A stretch of 64,000 nt of DNA from NCBI GenBank assembly GCA_016584305.1, contig JACEEZ010011923.1, positions 38,501-102,500 of the forward strand, read 5' to 3'. Below are positions 37,352 through 47,862 of the stretch, one piece after another (position 1 is the first letter of the stretch; each line of letters begins with the position of its first letter). Source of the DNA: Chionoecetes opilio (lineage: Eukaryota > Arthropoda > Malacostraca > Decapoda > Majidae). The position numbers were made by a program, and so were the translations under genes. The notes under the pieces are model-generated. The model made no database searches and was not told where the DNA came from. It saw nothing but the letters and a program-made list of their open reading frames with translations.

Positions 37352-38382
37352 CATTCGGCGCAAAAAAACTTAGGACGCCAAAAACCCTAGGACGGGAATA
37401 ACGTTCTTAGCTGTTTTGACAATTTCGGTGGGAACGATTGAATAATTTAACTTTTTTTTGTAAATCTGGCAGTGTGTTAGGGTGTCTGCTGTAGATTCCT
37501 CGCTGCTGCCCACTCTGTATCTTCCAAGTCATCATTGGAAGAGGTTGTTGTGTTTGTTTCTCCAACCTTTCTACACCCCCATTCGCCCTTCCATTTTCTA
37601 CCGCCTCCTCCAGGTCTACTAAAGTATTATGCCGGGCAAATCTCTATCCATTGTGAAGAGGACACATATATTAACCTTGTATCTAAGTGGGAAAACAATT
37701 GGCCAGATAGCGAGAGAGATGTGTGTTTCCAAACATACCGTCTCGGTGTGGTGGAGGCGGGCGCAAGATGGTGAGTTAGAGACTGTTTTGGCGATGAAAA
37801 AAGGGTCAGGGTGACCAAGAAAAACTTCAAAGAACACTGATCAACTGCTCCAAAGGATTGCTGATGTCAATAATCATTTTGAGTAGTTGATCAGTCTTCT
37901 TTGAAGTTTTTCTTGGTCGCATTGACCCTTTTTTCCACGCCAAAACAGTCTCTAACTCATCATCTTACACCCGCCTGCACCACACCGAGACGGTATGTTT
38001 GGAAACACACATCTCCCTCGCTATCTGGCCAATTGTTTTACCACTTCGGTACAAGGTTACTATATGTGTCTTCTTCACAATGGATAGAGATTTGCCCGGC
38101 ATAATGCGTCAGTAGACCTGGAGGAGGCGGTAGAAAATGGCGGGGCGAATGGGGGTGTAGGAATGTTGGAGAACCAAACACAACAACCTCTTCCAATGAT
38201 GACTTGGAAGATACAGAGCGGGCAACAGCGAGGAATCTACAGCAGACACCCTAACGTTAACACTGCCAATTGTACAAAAAAAGTAAAAAAAATCAATCGC
38301 TCCCACCGAAATTATCAAAACAGCTAAGGACGTTATTCCCGCCCAAAGTTTTTTGGCGTCCTAAGTTTTTTTGCGCCGACTG
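37352..38382. mobile_element. Palindromic Tc1-like element
   Basis: It starts CATTCGGCGCAAAAAAACTT and ends TTTTTTTGCGCCGACTG, flanked by TA. The inverted repeat is not limited to the ends: the left half (37352 to about 37850) and right half (about 37885-38382) are reverse complements throughout, with a loop of only ~35 bp near 37855-37885. Each half carries the same transposase head (37629-37814 plus strand; inverted around 37900-38104). A single strand would fold into a hairpin of nearly 500 bp. It sits in the ANAPC15 intron. Confidence 0.9.
37629..37814 (+). pseudogene. Tc1-like transposase N-terminal HTH fragment
   Basis: 61 residues: MPGKSLSIVKRTHILTLYLS, then GKTIGQIAREMCVSKHTVSV and WWRRAQDGE. 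This is the first helix-turn-helix of a Tc1/mariner transposase: 'I-L-x-L-x-x-x-G-x-(T/S)-I-x-x-I-A-x-x-x-x-V-S-x-x-T-V'. The frame ends before the second HTH, and no DDE part is present. The inverted copy of the same segment lies at about 37905-38104, where frameshifts break it. It cannot be an active transposase, although the DNA-binding part alone is intact. Confidence 0.8.
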
Positions 38383-39619
38383 TATAAGTATGTCTGCAAT
38401 AAAAACATACCGAATTGAGATCCTTCTCAACCTGCATTTTATCTTTTTCTTTTACTTCCTCAAATCCTTTAAATAAAAATTCAATTGGCTGTTCGGCCAG
38501 GCAGCCTGAGGAACAACAACAACTTCTTCAAATCTTCATTCACTATTTCCGCTTCTATATCCAGTTTAATTTCCTGTCCTTTCTATTTTTGCTATCCTGT
38601 ATTTCTTCTCTTTTCTCCCATTTTCTTTCCATATCTCTCTAACGCTTCTTCCCTCAGACCTCTTTAGTATATCTATCTCTTTCTCCCTCTATCTCTCTAT
38701 ATTATTACTTTTCTTCTATCACTATCCCTCTATATATTCCCCCTCAACTCTGTTTTTTCCTTTCTTCCTTTTGCTGTTACTCTACATCCCTCAATGTATT
38801 GTTCGTTGCATTTATCTCTCGATCCTTTTTCTTGTTTATCTTCTCAAAATTCTGTATTTCCTCACTACTTTCCTCACTACTATTTACCCCTCTACTTTTG
38901 TAAGGGGCTGGAGATCACATCAACTTCCCAGGGTATGCACTGCGTATGAGACATTTCAATTTAACCACCAATAGGTTATGATGAATAAGAAAAGTGAAGG
39001 ACTGTTCCCCACTCATTAGGAATATATGGAATTAAGATAGGTAGAAGAAAAATATATTTAAATATAATGATTTGGAAAATTTTAAGATAATTTTATAATT
39101 TTTTTAATACTAAAAAGGAAGAATCAAAGTCAATGATATGTGCCGACTGTCTGTCATTTTGACCTCTGCTACCCAAGGAAACAGACTCCTCCAGCTCTTG
39201 GCCTTGCCTCATCATCACTTTCCCTTGTTTGAGATAGGGAGTCCCAAGCTAGTACAAGAAAGTGGAAAATATAGATAGCAGTGTATGAGAAAAGACATAG
39301 TGGTTGATAAGAACTTTGTGTCACCAGAGAACACCACCCGGCCCAGCTCATGCAACGTCGGCTGCACTTCATGCCATGCTTACGACCTACCTAGCCTTCA
39401 AACTGAGAAATAGTGCCCTAGGTATAGGGAATATGTAGAAAAGATAACCATGTGAAATAGGTATTCAGAGGACGAAGTCTCTGAGATCCTGAGTGAATAT
39501 TTGGAAGGTGTTTTGGGTTTTGGGTTACCATAACGCTTAGCGGCCACAGGCAGGCCCGAGCTTCCTTGAGTCAACCATCTGCCCATTAAATTGTCATATC
39601 TTTTTATTTATGTGTGTAC
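38383..39619. other. ANAPC15 intron, pyrimidine-rich and AT-rich sequence
   Basis: About 38410-38900 is strongly pyrimidine-rich on the plus strand (TCTATCTCTTTCTCCCTC-like), which keeps frames open without coding sense. Beyond 38900 nothing is recognised. Confidence 0.45.
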
Positions 39620-39985
39620 TGGTTTGCCCCTTAAGTGATTCCACTGCCCTCGACCCTCGGCGTCACTTGACGCGCTACCAAATCCTTCTCTGCCAATGAC
39701 GCCTGCAAAAGTTTGGTAAACCACATCTAGTAAGTAAAATGTATTATATTTATTTTCTTATTTACAAGTTTTCCCCATAAGTTATGGTGACAGCCGTTGA
39801 ATAAAAAAAAGTGAAAAGAAAAAATGAAAGTAAGGAAATAAATATAATTTATTTAACTTACAAGTGGATGTGGTTTACCAAAGTTTTGTGGGCGTCACCG
39901 ACAGAGATGGAGTTGGTGATAGGTCAGTTGATGCCAAGGGCCGAGCAGAGCTATATGACAATGGAGTAGGTTTAAGGGGCTTAAC
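39620..39985. mobile_element. Inverted-repeat MITE
   Basis: The left arm (from GCCCCTTAAGTGATTCCACT) and right arm (to GGTTTAAGGGGC) are reverse complements over about 130 bp; the interior GTTTGGTAAACCACATC recurs in both. The loop is an A/T-rich 80-100 bp. It is non-coding and inside the ANAPC15 intron. The target duplication is unclear. Confidence 0.7.
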
Positions 39986-40411
39986 AAACTCAATCTTAAT
40001 CAATCATGACAAAATGTAATTGGAGTCAGGGTTAACATATAAGGGCAATCAGCTTAGGCTTCCTTTATCCGCTTAAGTCTCACACCCAAACACTCTTTCA
40101 CCACATACGTCATGTATCGTAGTCAATTAGGGCAAACTAGGGCCATTATTATAATCAATCCAGGAACCCAAGACCACCATACGCACGACTAATATGATTA
40201 ACAGTGGCGCCCATATATAAAAAATGTCTGTAATTTTTCTTACAACCACAAGAGCTCCTCAGACACTCCCATTAGAGTAATTTCTGCAGGGCAGAAACAG
40301 TGTTATGAAGAGTGCTTCTCCAGGGGTTCCTCAACTCCTCACTAATTCCTGGTCAGCACTGGTATTACTGACTGATACTGGCACTGGTACCCTATGTACG
40401 ATACAGAATTA
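39986..40411. other. ANAPC15 intron, unassigned
   Basis: No gene, no repeat partner in the window. Confidence 0.5.
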
Positions 40412-40736
40412 CAGCCAAATTCCCAACATCCGACCTCCAAACATCTGACTTGTCCAAACAACCGACTTTTTTCACCACCACATTGTGTCTTGTTTTGGCC
40501 ATTTATTTTACTTAGTTTTTTTTTTAGTTTTTAGAAAACATTGATTTGTGGCTTTATTTATGCATGAATTTTACTTTCGCGTATACCACTGGATCGGCCT
40601 TCAAGAGCTGCATCTTTTATGTTCTATACCATTTGGTCCTTACGTTTATGGTTACTGTGATATCCGAACATCCGGCTATTCCAATTATCCGACCTACCTT
40701 CGGTCCCCCCAAGGTCGGATAATTAATACTTAGCTG
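40412..40736. mobile_element. Family G TIR element, copy 2
   Basis: Same termini and nearly the same sequence as 23298-23623, in the same orientation, flanked by TA. The word ATCCGAC (variants ATCTGAC, ATCCGGC) recurs. Confidence 0.9.
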
Positions 40737-41084
40737 TATCACATTTTCACAAATTATATTTTTTATCTCCATATCCATAAAGTCATACCTAAGGAACACC
40801 ATAACTTTGTTGAGGGAAGAATTAAGTAGTTGTGGCAGACAGGAGGTGGTGTTTGCTCTGTGTGAGGTCCTCGTCACGAATGAGCACAAACCTCTCAATT
40901 CTCATCGATATAAACTCTTACTGTCCTTACCTTCCTTTCTCTTTCTAATTATTCCTTAGTTTTACTTAACCTTTAAACTGTTGTACGCCTCATGGAAAAC
41001 CGATTTTCATATCCGTTCCAGAAAAAAAATTAAAGGATGTTCAATTTTTATTTTCTGCTCGTTGCTCCCTTAATTCTACATGGT
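40737..41084. other. ANAPC15 intron, unassigned
   Basis: AT-rich sequence, no gene seen. Confidence 0.5.
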
Positions 41085-41345
41085 TCCGGTGCCAGGAACA
41101 TTAACAATTCTCTCCTTCTGAATTTTGCGAGGTCCAGAAGGTTGAGAATTGCAGGTTCTTGGTATCAAGAGGCCAGAGCTGTACCGCTGGACAAGGTATA
41201 GTAATGCCGGAGGGGTCGCTAAGGAGATTGACCACATCCTCGTGAGTATGCGTTGGAGGATCCTCTAGAACTGCAGGGTTTACCGGGGTGCTGAGTTCTT
41301 TGCAACTGATCACAGACTTGTTGTTGCTTTGCTACACTTAAAGTA
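41085..41345 (+). pseudogene. RTE-type LINE endonuclease fragment
   Basis: About 260 bp closely match 30450-30710 of the plus-strand RTE copy, covering the middle and end of the endonuclease (GNIxNSLLLNFARSRRLRIA-like reading, EIDHILVSMRW, TDHRLVVA). It has frameshifts and stops, so it is only a fragment. It lacks the natural 3' end, so it was broken after insertion or inserted as part of another element. Confidence 0.8.
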
Positions 41346-41373
41346 ATCGTCCAGACCATTTCATCATTCCTGA

Positions 41374-41671
41374 TTTAATGCAGTCAAAATGTAGCCATGA
41401 TCGAGTATATCAATAATATGTTGTCACTTTATGCATCCAGTCACCCGTTTTTAAATGATCCGCATTCAAAATCTGTAATTTCCCCGAGCTCTCAAAACAC
41501 AATTGATGACCAGCAGACGATGCACTACGGCTCGGTGACGTCACATGAGTAAGCCTCCCAGCCCTGCCTGATACAAATACACGTAGACTCAGAAAAAAAT
41601 ATAGTACTTGAAGAATTTTGGGTGCTTCTGATATTTTTTTTTTGCGATATGGCATATACTTGCATCCTGTG
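41374..41671. repeat. Dispersed repeat shared with 55521-55818
   Basis: About 300 bp from TTTAATGCAGTCAAAATGTA to TTGCATCCTG, nearly the same as 55521-55818 (both include CATGATCGAGTATATCAA and GATCCGCATTCAAAATCTG). The second copy continues into a palindrome that this copy lacks. No coding content is clear. Confidence 0.85.
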
Positions 41672-42089
41672 GAGCATGATCGGGCCAAGTGCGGATTGGT
41701 CACAGGGCACACTGGGTTGTGTCCCGGTGAGTCAATGGGTCGGAGGGCCGCCGGCTCCGGGGCCCGGGGGCCAAACTCAAGTACACTTGACGAACAAGTG
41801 GCTATCGGGATTATAACCTGGTTATAGGCTACTCTTGGTACGAAATCATAGGTACAACATTTTATGAAGCAATTTATAAGAGAGAGAGAAAGAGAGATCA
41901 GCTGTTTCTAGCATGGAGGTATAATAATATGACTCCAATTAATTCTAGCACATTTATAGGAGATTGTTGACGTTGAGACAGCTAGCTTGGCCTCAAAACC
42001 CTACCGTTGGCACCTGGTCCACAACGAACTGTACTGTTTCATGGCACCACGGGCCACACACCTCCGTGTAATGTAATTATTATTTTTTT
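41672..42089. other. ANAPC15 intron, unassigned
   Basis: A GC-rich patch at 41730-41790, then AT-rich sequence. No gene seen. Confidence 0.45.
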
Positions 42090-43960
42090 TGTTTACTGCA
42101 CAAAGGACTAACCAAGGAATAAAAAAGCCCACTTAGTTACCAGTCCCTATAAAAAAGACTAAGAGAATATAGAAAGGGGGGTGAGCCAATTTATTTCGGA
42201 AGGTGTCTTGTTACTCCTCTCTTGAAAAAAAATTGTCGTAGGAAGGTGGAAGAATAGAAACAGAAAGAGTGTTCAAGTGTTTACCAGTGAAGGTCATGGA
42301 AGAGTGAAGATACTTGTTAACTCTTGCATTGGAAGATGGACAGAATAGAGATGAGAATGAGTAGAAAGTCTTGTGCTGCGAGGTCGCGGGTGAGGGGAAA
42401 ACATGGGAGTTAGCAAGTTCCAAAGAGCAGTGAGCATGAAAATAACGATAGAAGATAGCTCGAGAAGCAACATTGCGATGGTGATTTTAAGATTGAAGAC
42501 AGTCAGTCAGAGGAGGGGTGATGATGAGACGAAAAGCTTTTGATTCTACCCTGTTGAGGAAAGCTGTATGAGTGGATCCCCCCCAAACAATTGAGACATA
42601 CTCCATACATGGGCGGATAAGACCCCTGTACAGAGCAAGCAATTGGAAGAAGAACAAAATGGATGAAGACGCAAGAGGACACCTGACTTCTTAGAAGCTG
42701 TTTTAGCAAGATATGAGATGTGAGATATCCAGTTAAAATTTTTAGTAAATAATAGTCCAAGAATGTTCATTATAGCATAATAAGACAGCAGAGTGTCATT
42801 GAAGAAGAAGGGATAGTTGTCAGGTAGGTTTTGTCGAGTAGATAGGTGTGAATATTTTTTATAATAATAATAGGTTTTTGAGTCATTGAACAAAAGAAGC
42901 TAGGTTTGCTTTGTCCCAATCAGAAATTATAAAAAGGTCAGAATTTGGGCGCTCTGTGGCATCTCTCCGTGAGTCACTTATTTCCTGTTGAGTTGGATGC
43001 CTAATGAACGGTGTTGAAAAATGCAGGATAGAAACCGAATAAGGATAGTTTGAAAGTTTTGGATTGGTCCAAAACTATCAAAAACTTTTGATATGTCAAG
43101 GGCAACAGCAAAACTTTCACCAAAACCCCTAAAGGAGGATGACCAAGATTCAGTTAGGAAAGCTATAGAAGATTGCCAGCAGATCGCCCTTTACGGAAAC
43201 CGTACTGACGATCAGATTGAAGATTGTGAGCAGATAGATGCTTAAGAATCTTCTTATTAAGTATAGATTCAAAAACTTTAGAAAGGCAGGAGGTCAAAGC
43301 TATATAGGATGGTAGTTAGAAGGATTAGAACGGTCACCCTTCTTAGGGATAGGTTGAATGTGAGCAGACTTCTAGCAAGAAGGAAAGGTGGAAGTAGATA
43401 GACAAAGATGGAAAAGTTTGACCAGGCAGGGTGCAAGCACAGAAGCACAGTTTTTGAGAACAATAGGAAGGATTCCGTCAGGACTGTAAGCCTTCCGAGG
43501 ATCTAGGCCAGATAGGGCAAAGAAAACATCATTACGAAAGATCTCCATAACATAGTCAGAGGATGGAGGAGAATGAGGAATTCATCAACAAGAGTGGAAT
43601 TTTTAGCAAAGGTTTGAGCAAAGAGTTCAGCTTTTGAAATAGATGAGACAGCTGTGGAGCCATCCGGGAGAAGCATAGGAGCGAAAGATAAAGAAGGAAA
43701 AAAATGTTAGAGATGTTTTTAGCTAGATGCCAGAAGTCACGAAATGAGTTTGATTCAGAAAATTTTGACATTTTCTATGAATGAAGGAGCTTTTGGTAAG
43801 TTGAAGAAAATATTTGGCATGATTACGGCCATAAATATAGAGGGCATGAGTTTCAGGAGATGGATGGTTACTGTACCATCTGTGAGCCGCCTCTCTATCT
43901 TGTACAGCATGAGAACAAACAGAGTTAGACCAAACAACAACTCAACCGTTGACGGGGTTT
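42090..43960 (-). pseudogene. CR1/jockey-like LINE reverse transcriptase, decayed
   Basis: On the minus strand, from high to low coordinate: pieces of the N-terminal RT region (near 43770-43560), a CWKSAHIQPI / NPSNYRP-like stretch across frames near 43460-43290, then NFNWISHISYLAKTASKKSG with VLLRLHPF (42770-42650), the 'W-x-x-H-I-x-x-L-x-x-x-A-x-K' thumb motif of LINE RTs. The tail is HSSMTFTGKHLNTLSVSILP with PSYDNFF (42290-42225). Frameshifts and stops are frequent. The 3' end (near 42100-42240) matches the fragment inside family E at about 36500-36715. The same type of tail is common in crab and shrimp genomes, to my knowledge, which supports the taxon guess. Confidence 0.75.
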
Positions 43961-44252
43961 AGGATTAGAGAAAGTGTGTGGAATGTATGTATGCCTCCAT
44001 GCCAGAGACAATAACCTCAGTTATGTGTTCTGCACAGAGATATGGATCTCATATGGAGGCAATAATCATTACATGGAAAATCAGAGTCTTAGGTCCTCCC
44101 ACTTAGCTCAATTGAAAAGCCAGAAGCACATCCGCTTAGGTGGGTCCCAGGGCAGCACTGGTGCGATGCGACAGGTTACAGAGATACGATTGTGATCGGA
44201 GGAACCCAACGGAGAGAATAGTTTCACACAGTAAGCAGAAGGGTTAGTAGTT

Positions 44253-44587
44253 GGGGAGGCGGTAGCGGAGCGGCTAGAGTCTCCGACTGGTGTTCTTGGT
44301 GACCCGAGTTCGATCCCCGAAGAAACCCAAACCCTTTCTGCACCGTCGAGTGGCCTAAGAACACCCACATGCCCTGCCTATCAACTCTACCTTCGACTGC
44401 GAGTGCATCGGAGGACACAGGGGGGCGGCATGAGCCTCACAGGTGTCACTATAAGAAACCTGCCTGCGCCACCAACGGGCGAGGACCAACCATCAGAACC
44501 CTCAAGTGAACCTCCAGAGCCTACCATCCGAGCCCTGGGTCACCACTGCCTACAGGCGCTATAGGCACAATTTAAAAAAAAAAAAAA
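44253..44587 (+). mobile_element. tRNA-derived SINE, family 1, second copy
   Basis: The head GGGGAGGCGGTAGCGGAGCG contains the A-box, GAGTTCGATCCC is the B-box, the body has CACCGTCGAGTGGCCTAAG and CTATAGGCA, and the end is an A tract to 44587. It is colinear with 17881-18251 at clear but imperfect identity. It lies in the ANAPC15 intron, on the same strand as the gene. Confidence 0.88.
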
Positions 44588-45333
44588 GTCAGGAATAGGG
44601 CAAGTATGTTGGGCGTGTCTCCAAGGCGGTTAGGAATACGGTAGGGTGCTGCACCAGCTGCTCTAGGTTTTGGAGGATAGAAATATTGTAGGCTTGTTCA
44701 CCAAGTTGGTCAGTGAAAGAAGATGATAGCCAAAGTTGGTGGTGAACATTGAAAGACTCAATGTCGTATCATAATGTAAATTTCAAAATGAATGATTATA
44801 TTATGAGAAGTATGAGAAATGTGCATATTTATAGTCAAGTGTATTGTGTGGCGGGATGATCAGCAGCTGTGTTGATTCCCAGTCCAGTTTGCTGGTTAGA
44901 ATTGAAATGTTTTGTAAAATGGTTCGTGAATGACAGGGTTTATTTCGTTAATCTAGACTTATTGCTTCAATAGCTTTTCAGACTGTGAAAATGCACTTTC
45001 ATACAAGAACTATGGAAACAAATACAGTATACAAGTGTGGTATATATGATTTTTTTTTTTGTTTGAATACCGTTTATTCAACATTTTTCTTTTTACCCAG
45101 TTAAGATGAAATCAATGTAATCTTTTATTCAGGGGTCCTACATTTTTTTCATGATTAAAGTTTGCAAGATAGGGCCGGTAGCACAGAGTTAAAGACATGT
45201 ATGGCCATGTATGGTAATGTATGTAAATCTGTGGCCGGTAGGTAGGTGTCTGTCCCGGGCTGGTTTAGGGTACCCAATCTGCCCCTGACTATAACTGATG
45301 TCATAGCAATATTAACTGCTACTACTACTACTA
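44588..45333. other. ANAPC15 intron, unassigned, with start of a CTA repeat
   Basis: No gene. A GGGCCGGTAGCACAGAGTTA stretch near 45174 followed by a low-complexity ATGTATGG patch could be another decayed SINE, but the box spacing is not convincing. The short CTA run at 45317-45333 is the left part of the microsatellite split by family F. Confidence 0.4.
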
Positions 45334-45701
45334 CAGGTTGAAGTTCCCAAACTCGGCATCCCAAGACTCGGCAACACCCAAAACTCGGCTATGGTTCCGG
45401 ATTTTCCAAAACACGGCAGAACACCCAAAACCCGGCGCGTAGTTGCCGGGTCGGCCGCTAGGTGCCACCACACTAGGCCGCTTGGTTTCTCCTGCCGATT
45501 TGTTTGTTGTTATTGTTCAGTGGTGTTGTGACTGTAGAGTTACGTACACTGTTATTTTGTGTACTTCTACAGGTCTGTTATTGGTATTATTATTTTCATG
45601 CTTTTTTTCCCCTTAATATATCTACGTTCTAAAAGTCTGAAAATTCCATTACTCGGCTCGGCGCTGGTCCCGAGGTTGCCGAGTTTGGGAACTTCAACCT
45701 G
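45334..45701. mobile_element. Family F TIR element inserted in a CTA microsatellite
   Basis: It begins CAGGTTGAAGTTCCCAAACT and ends TTGGGAACTTCAACCTG, flanked by TA. The word ACTCGGC (variants ACACGGC, ACCCGGC) occurs about five times in the first 110 bp and again at the right end. It is 368 bp, non-coding. CTA repeats border both sides, so it inserted at a TA within that repeat. It sits 150 bp upstream of the ANAPC15 terminal exon. Confidence 0.92.
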
Positions 45702-45830
<129 letters not shown>

Positions 45831-45850
45831 TACTACATTTTGTCTTCCAG

Positions 45851-46063
45851 TTTCAGGAGGAGAGATATCAAAGTCAGATCGCAGGAATACAGCAGAAAGG
45901 CAATGATATTCATCCTATTGGGAAGAATGCATCTGAGCCATATAGTGAAGATGAAGAGGATGATAATGATGATTATGATGATGATGACGACAATGATGAT
46001 GATGAAGAGGAAGATGATGATTCTGAAATGAATGATGAGTTTTCTGATCCTATGATTCATTAA
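45851..46063 (+). CDS. ANAPC15: ANAPC15 (APC15/MND2), terminal coding exon
   Basis: The acceptor CATTTTGTCTTCCAG ends at 45850. The exon encodes 70 residues and then TAA: FQEERYQSQIAGIQQKGNDI, HPIGKNASEPY, a run of Glu and Asp, then EMNDEFSDPMIH. This matches the family layout: an alpha-helical Q/E-rich segment, the conserved PIGK-x-A-S-E-x-Y motif, then a long acidic tail with an EMND stretch. Phase 0 fits the donor at 34469, giving a protein of 103 residues, somewhat shorter than the about 120 of vertebrates, mostly in the tail. No polyadenylation signal lies between this stop and the ADAT1 start 55 bp later. Confidence 0.9.
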   Translation, partial: FQEERYQSQIAGIQQKGNDIHPIGKNASEPYSEDEEDDNDDYDDDDDNDDDEEEDDDSEMNDEFSDPMIH

Positions 46064-46118
46064 ATGTGTGTTTAAGTGACTGACTTGTGTTTATATTACT
46101 TTCTCAATAGTTACTGAA

Positions 46119-47710
46119 ATGGAGAAGTATACAGAAAACTTTGCTGATGAGATTGTTCAGTTGTGCATTTCAAAATATGACAGCTTAGGAAAAACTGGCA
46201 AACCAAAGAATGAAACTGAATGGACACTACTGTCCTGTTTTGTGCAGGAGGAGCAGTGCAGCCATACACTCAAGGTTGTTGCTCTTGGAACAGGGTCAAA
46301 ATGCATTGGTTCACAACAACTGCCATCTGATGGTGATGTTCTTCATGACAGTCATGCTGAAGTTATTGCTCGCAGAGCGTTTATGTTGTATCTTATAAAT
46401 CAAATGAGAAAGGCAACAGAGGGAAATGGTAGCATATTCGAAATAAGAGACAGGATATTTTACTTAAAAGCAGGCATATTTTTTCATTTTTATACAAGTC
46501 ATACACCTTGTGGTGATGCTTCAATATTCCCAAAGCATAAGTTGTCAGAGTGTGTAGGGAATATTCTCAAGACTGAAGCTGGACAGACTTTATATACCTC
46601 TACTTCCATACCACCTGAAACAGAGGACTTGCAAAGCAGCTATGATGTGACTGTAGACAATTTAGACATAGAACCAGCTGTAAAAAAAAGAAGACATCTA
46701 GAAAGTGGCTATCTAGATCAAGTTAATGTGCCAGGCAATGTAAATACTTATACTGGAAGAAGTGACATGAAATTGCTTTATGAAGACCTTAAAGAAAGAG
46801 ACATGAATTTTGATGAAAAGATTGAGAACACTGTAAATACCTGTAGCAAAGAAAATGACTTGAAAATTTGTAATGACTGTGAAAAAGAAAGCAGTTGCAC
46901 CACCAAATATGGAAATAGAAAGTATGTTGAAGAAAATGCAGGTGTGATTGATGCTTCATTAGACACTTTTCGCACTGGAGCAAAATGTGTTGGGGGGGAG
47001 CTACCAGATCTACACCTACCAGGAAGTAATTACCACGTAACAGGAGTTTTGCGCACTAAACCTGGCCGTGGTGATCCCACACTTTCCCTCTCTTGCAGTG
47101 ATAAGATTTTTAAGTGGACTGTTCTTGGAGTTCAGGGAGCTTTACCCATGATATTGCTTAAAATGCCTGTGTATTTGATGTGCATGTTATTGGACGATGT
47201 CCCTACAGTGACGATGCAATGAAACGAGCCATTTATCGTAGGTTCAGGGAGGACCTAAAGGATGCTAGTCTGCCAGATGGGTTTTCTTTGCAAACACCAG
47301 TTTTATTACAGTCACACATTGATTTTCCTCATTCTCGAATGTATATCGCTAGAACTGCCTCAGAAGGCATTAAATTGATGCCTACACCCACAAGTATGAT
47401 TTGGAGTGATACTAGTTTACACAAGGAGAGTCAAGAAGTCACAACAAATGGACGTAGATTGGGCTGCACCAAGAAGAACTTAGGGACACCAAAGAGTTGG
47501 GTTAGCATATGTCGTAAAGCAATTTCCTGTCTGATGCTTGATCTTTTGAAAGACACGGGGTGGAAGCAATCAGATTTGAGTCAAATATCATATAGGGACT
47601 TGAAAGGTTACTCAAAATCATATATTCAGGCTTGGAATATTTTGAAAACCAAATGTTTAGCAAACTGGACAGTTAAACCTAAACACTTGCAAGATTTTAA
47701 GGTGGTGTAA
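46119..47710 (+). CDS. ADAT1: ADAT1, tRNA-specific adenosine deaminase 1, one frameshift
   Basis: ADAT1 deaminates A37 to inosine in eukaryotic tRNA-Ala. The protein starts MEKYTENFADEIVQLCISKY and holds the deaminase core: DSHAEVIARRAF (zinc-binding His and catalytic Glu, about residue 77), SHTPCGDAS (zinc Cys, about 127), FRTGAKCV, then KPGRGDPTLSLSCSDKI with the second zinc Cys, and WTVLGVQGAL. At about 47175 the frame must shift by one: a T appears to be missing in the GTATTTGATG stretch, since PVYF-DVHVIG is expected. From there HVIGRCPYSDDAMKRAI runs to SYIQAWNILKTKCLANW and the stop at 47710. Total length is about 530 residues, close to the family. No intron is visible. An acceptor-like TTTCTCAATAG lies just upstream (46110). 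Either a sequence error, a very recent pseudogene or a retrocopy; all active-site residues are intact. Confidence 0.85.
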
Positions 47711-47803
47711 TTGAACCCTCAATGAAGAGGGGTTTCAGAGCAAACAGTTTTGATAAAATGCCTTAGCAATTATGGATGCTTATTATCTTACTTTGTGTTA
47801 TTG

Positions 47804-47809
47804 AATAAA
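47804..47809 (+). promoter_or_regulatory. Polyadenylation signal AATAAA
   Basis: AATAAA about 95 bp after the ADAT1 stop. It is the first such signal after both ANAPC15 and ADAT1. Confidence 0.7.
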
Positions 47810-47862
47810 GATTAATTCATTTGATTAATGGATTTTAGTGATACCTACTTAATATTCAGAAT

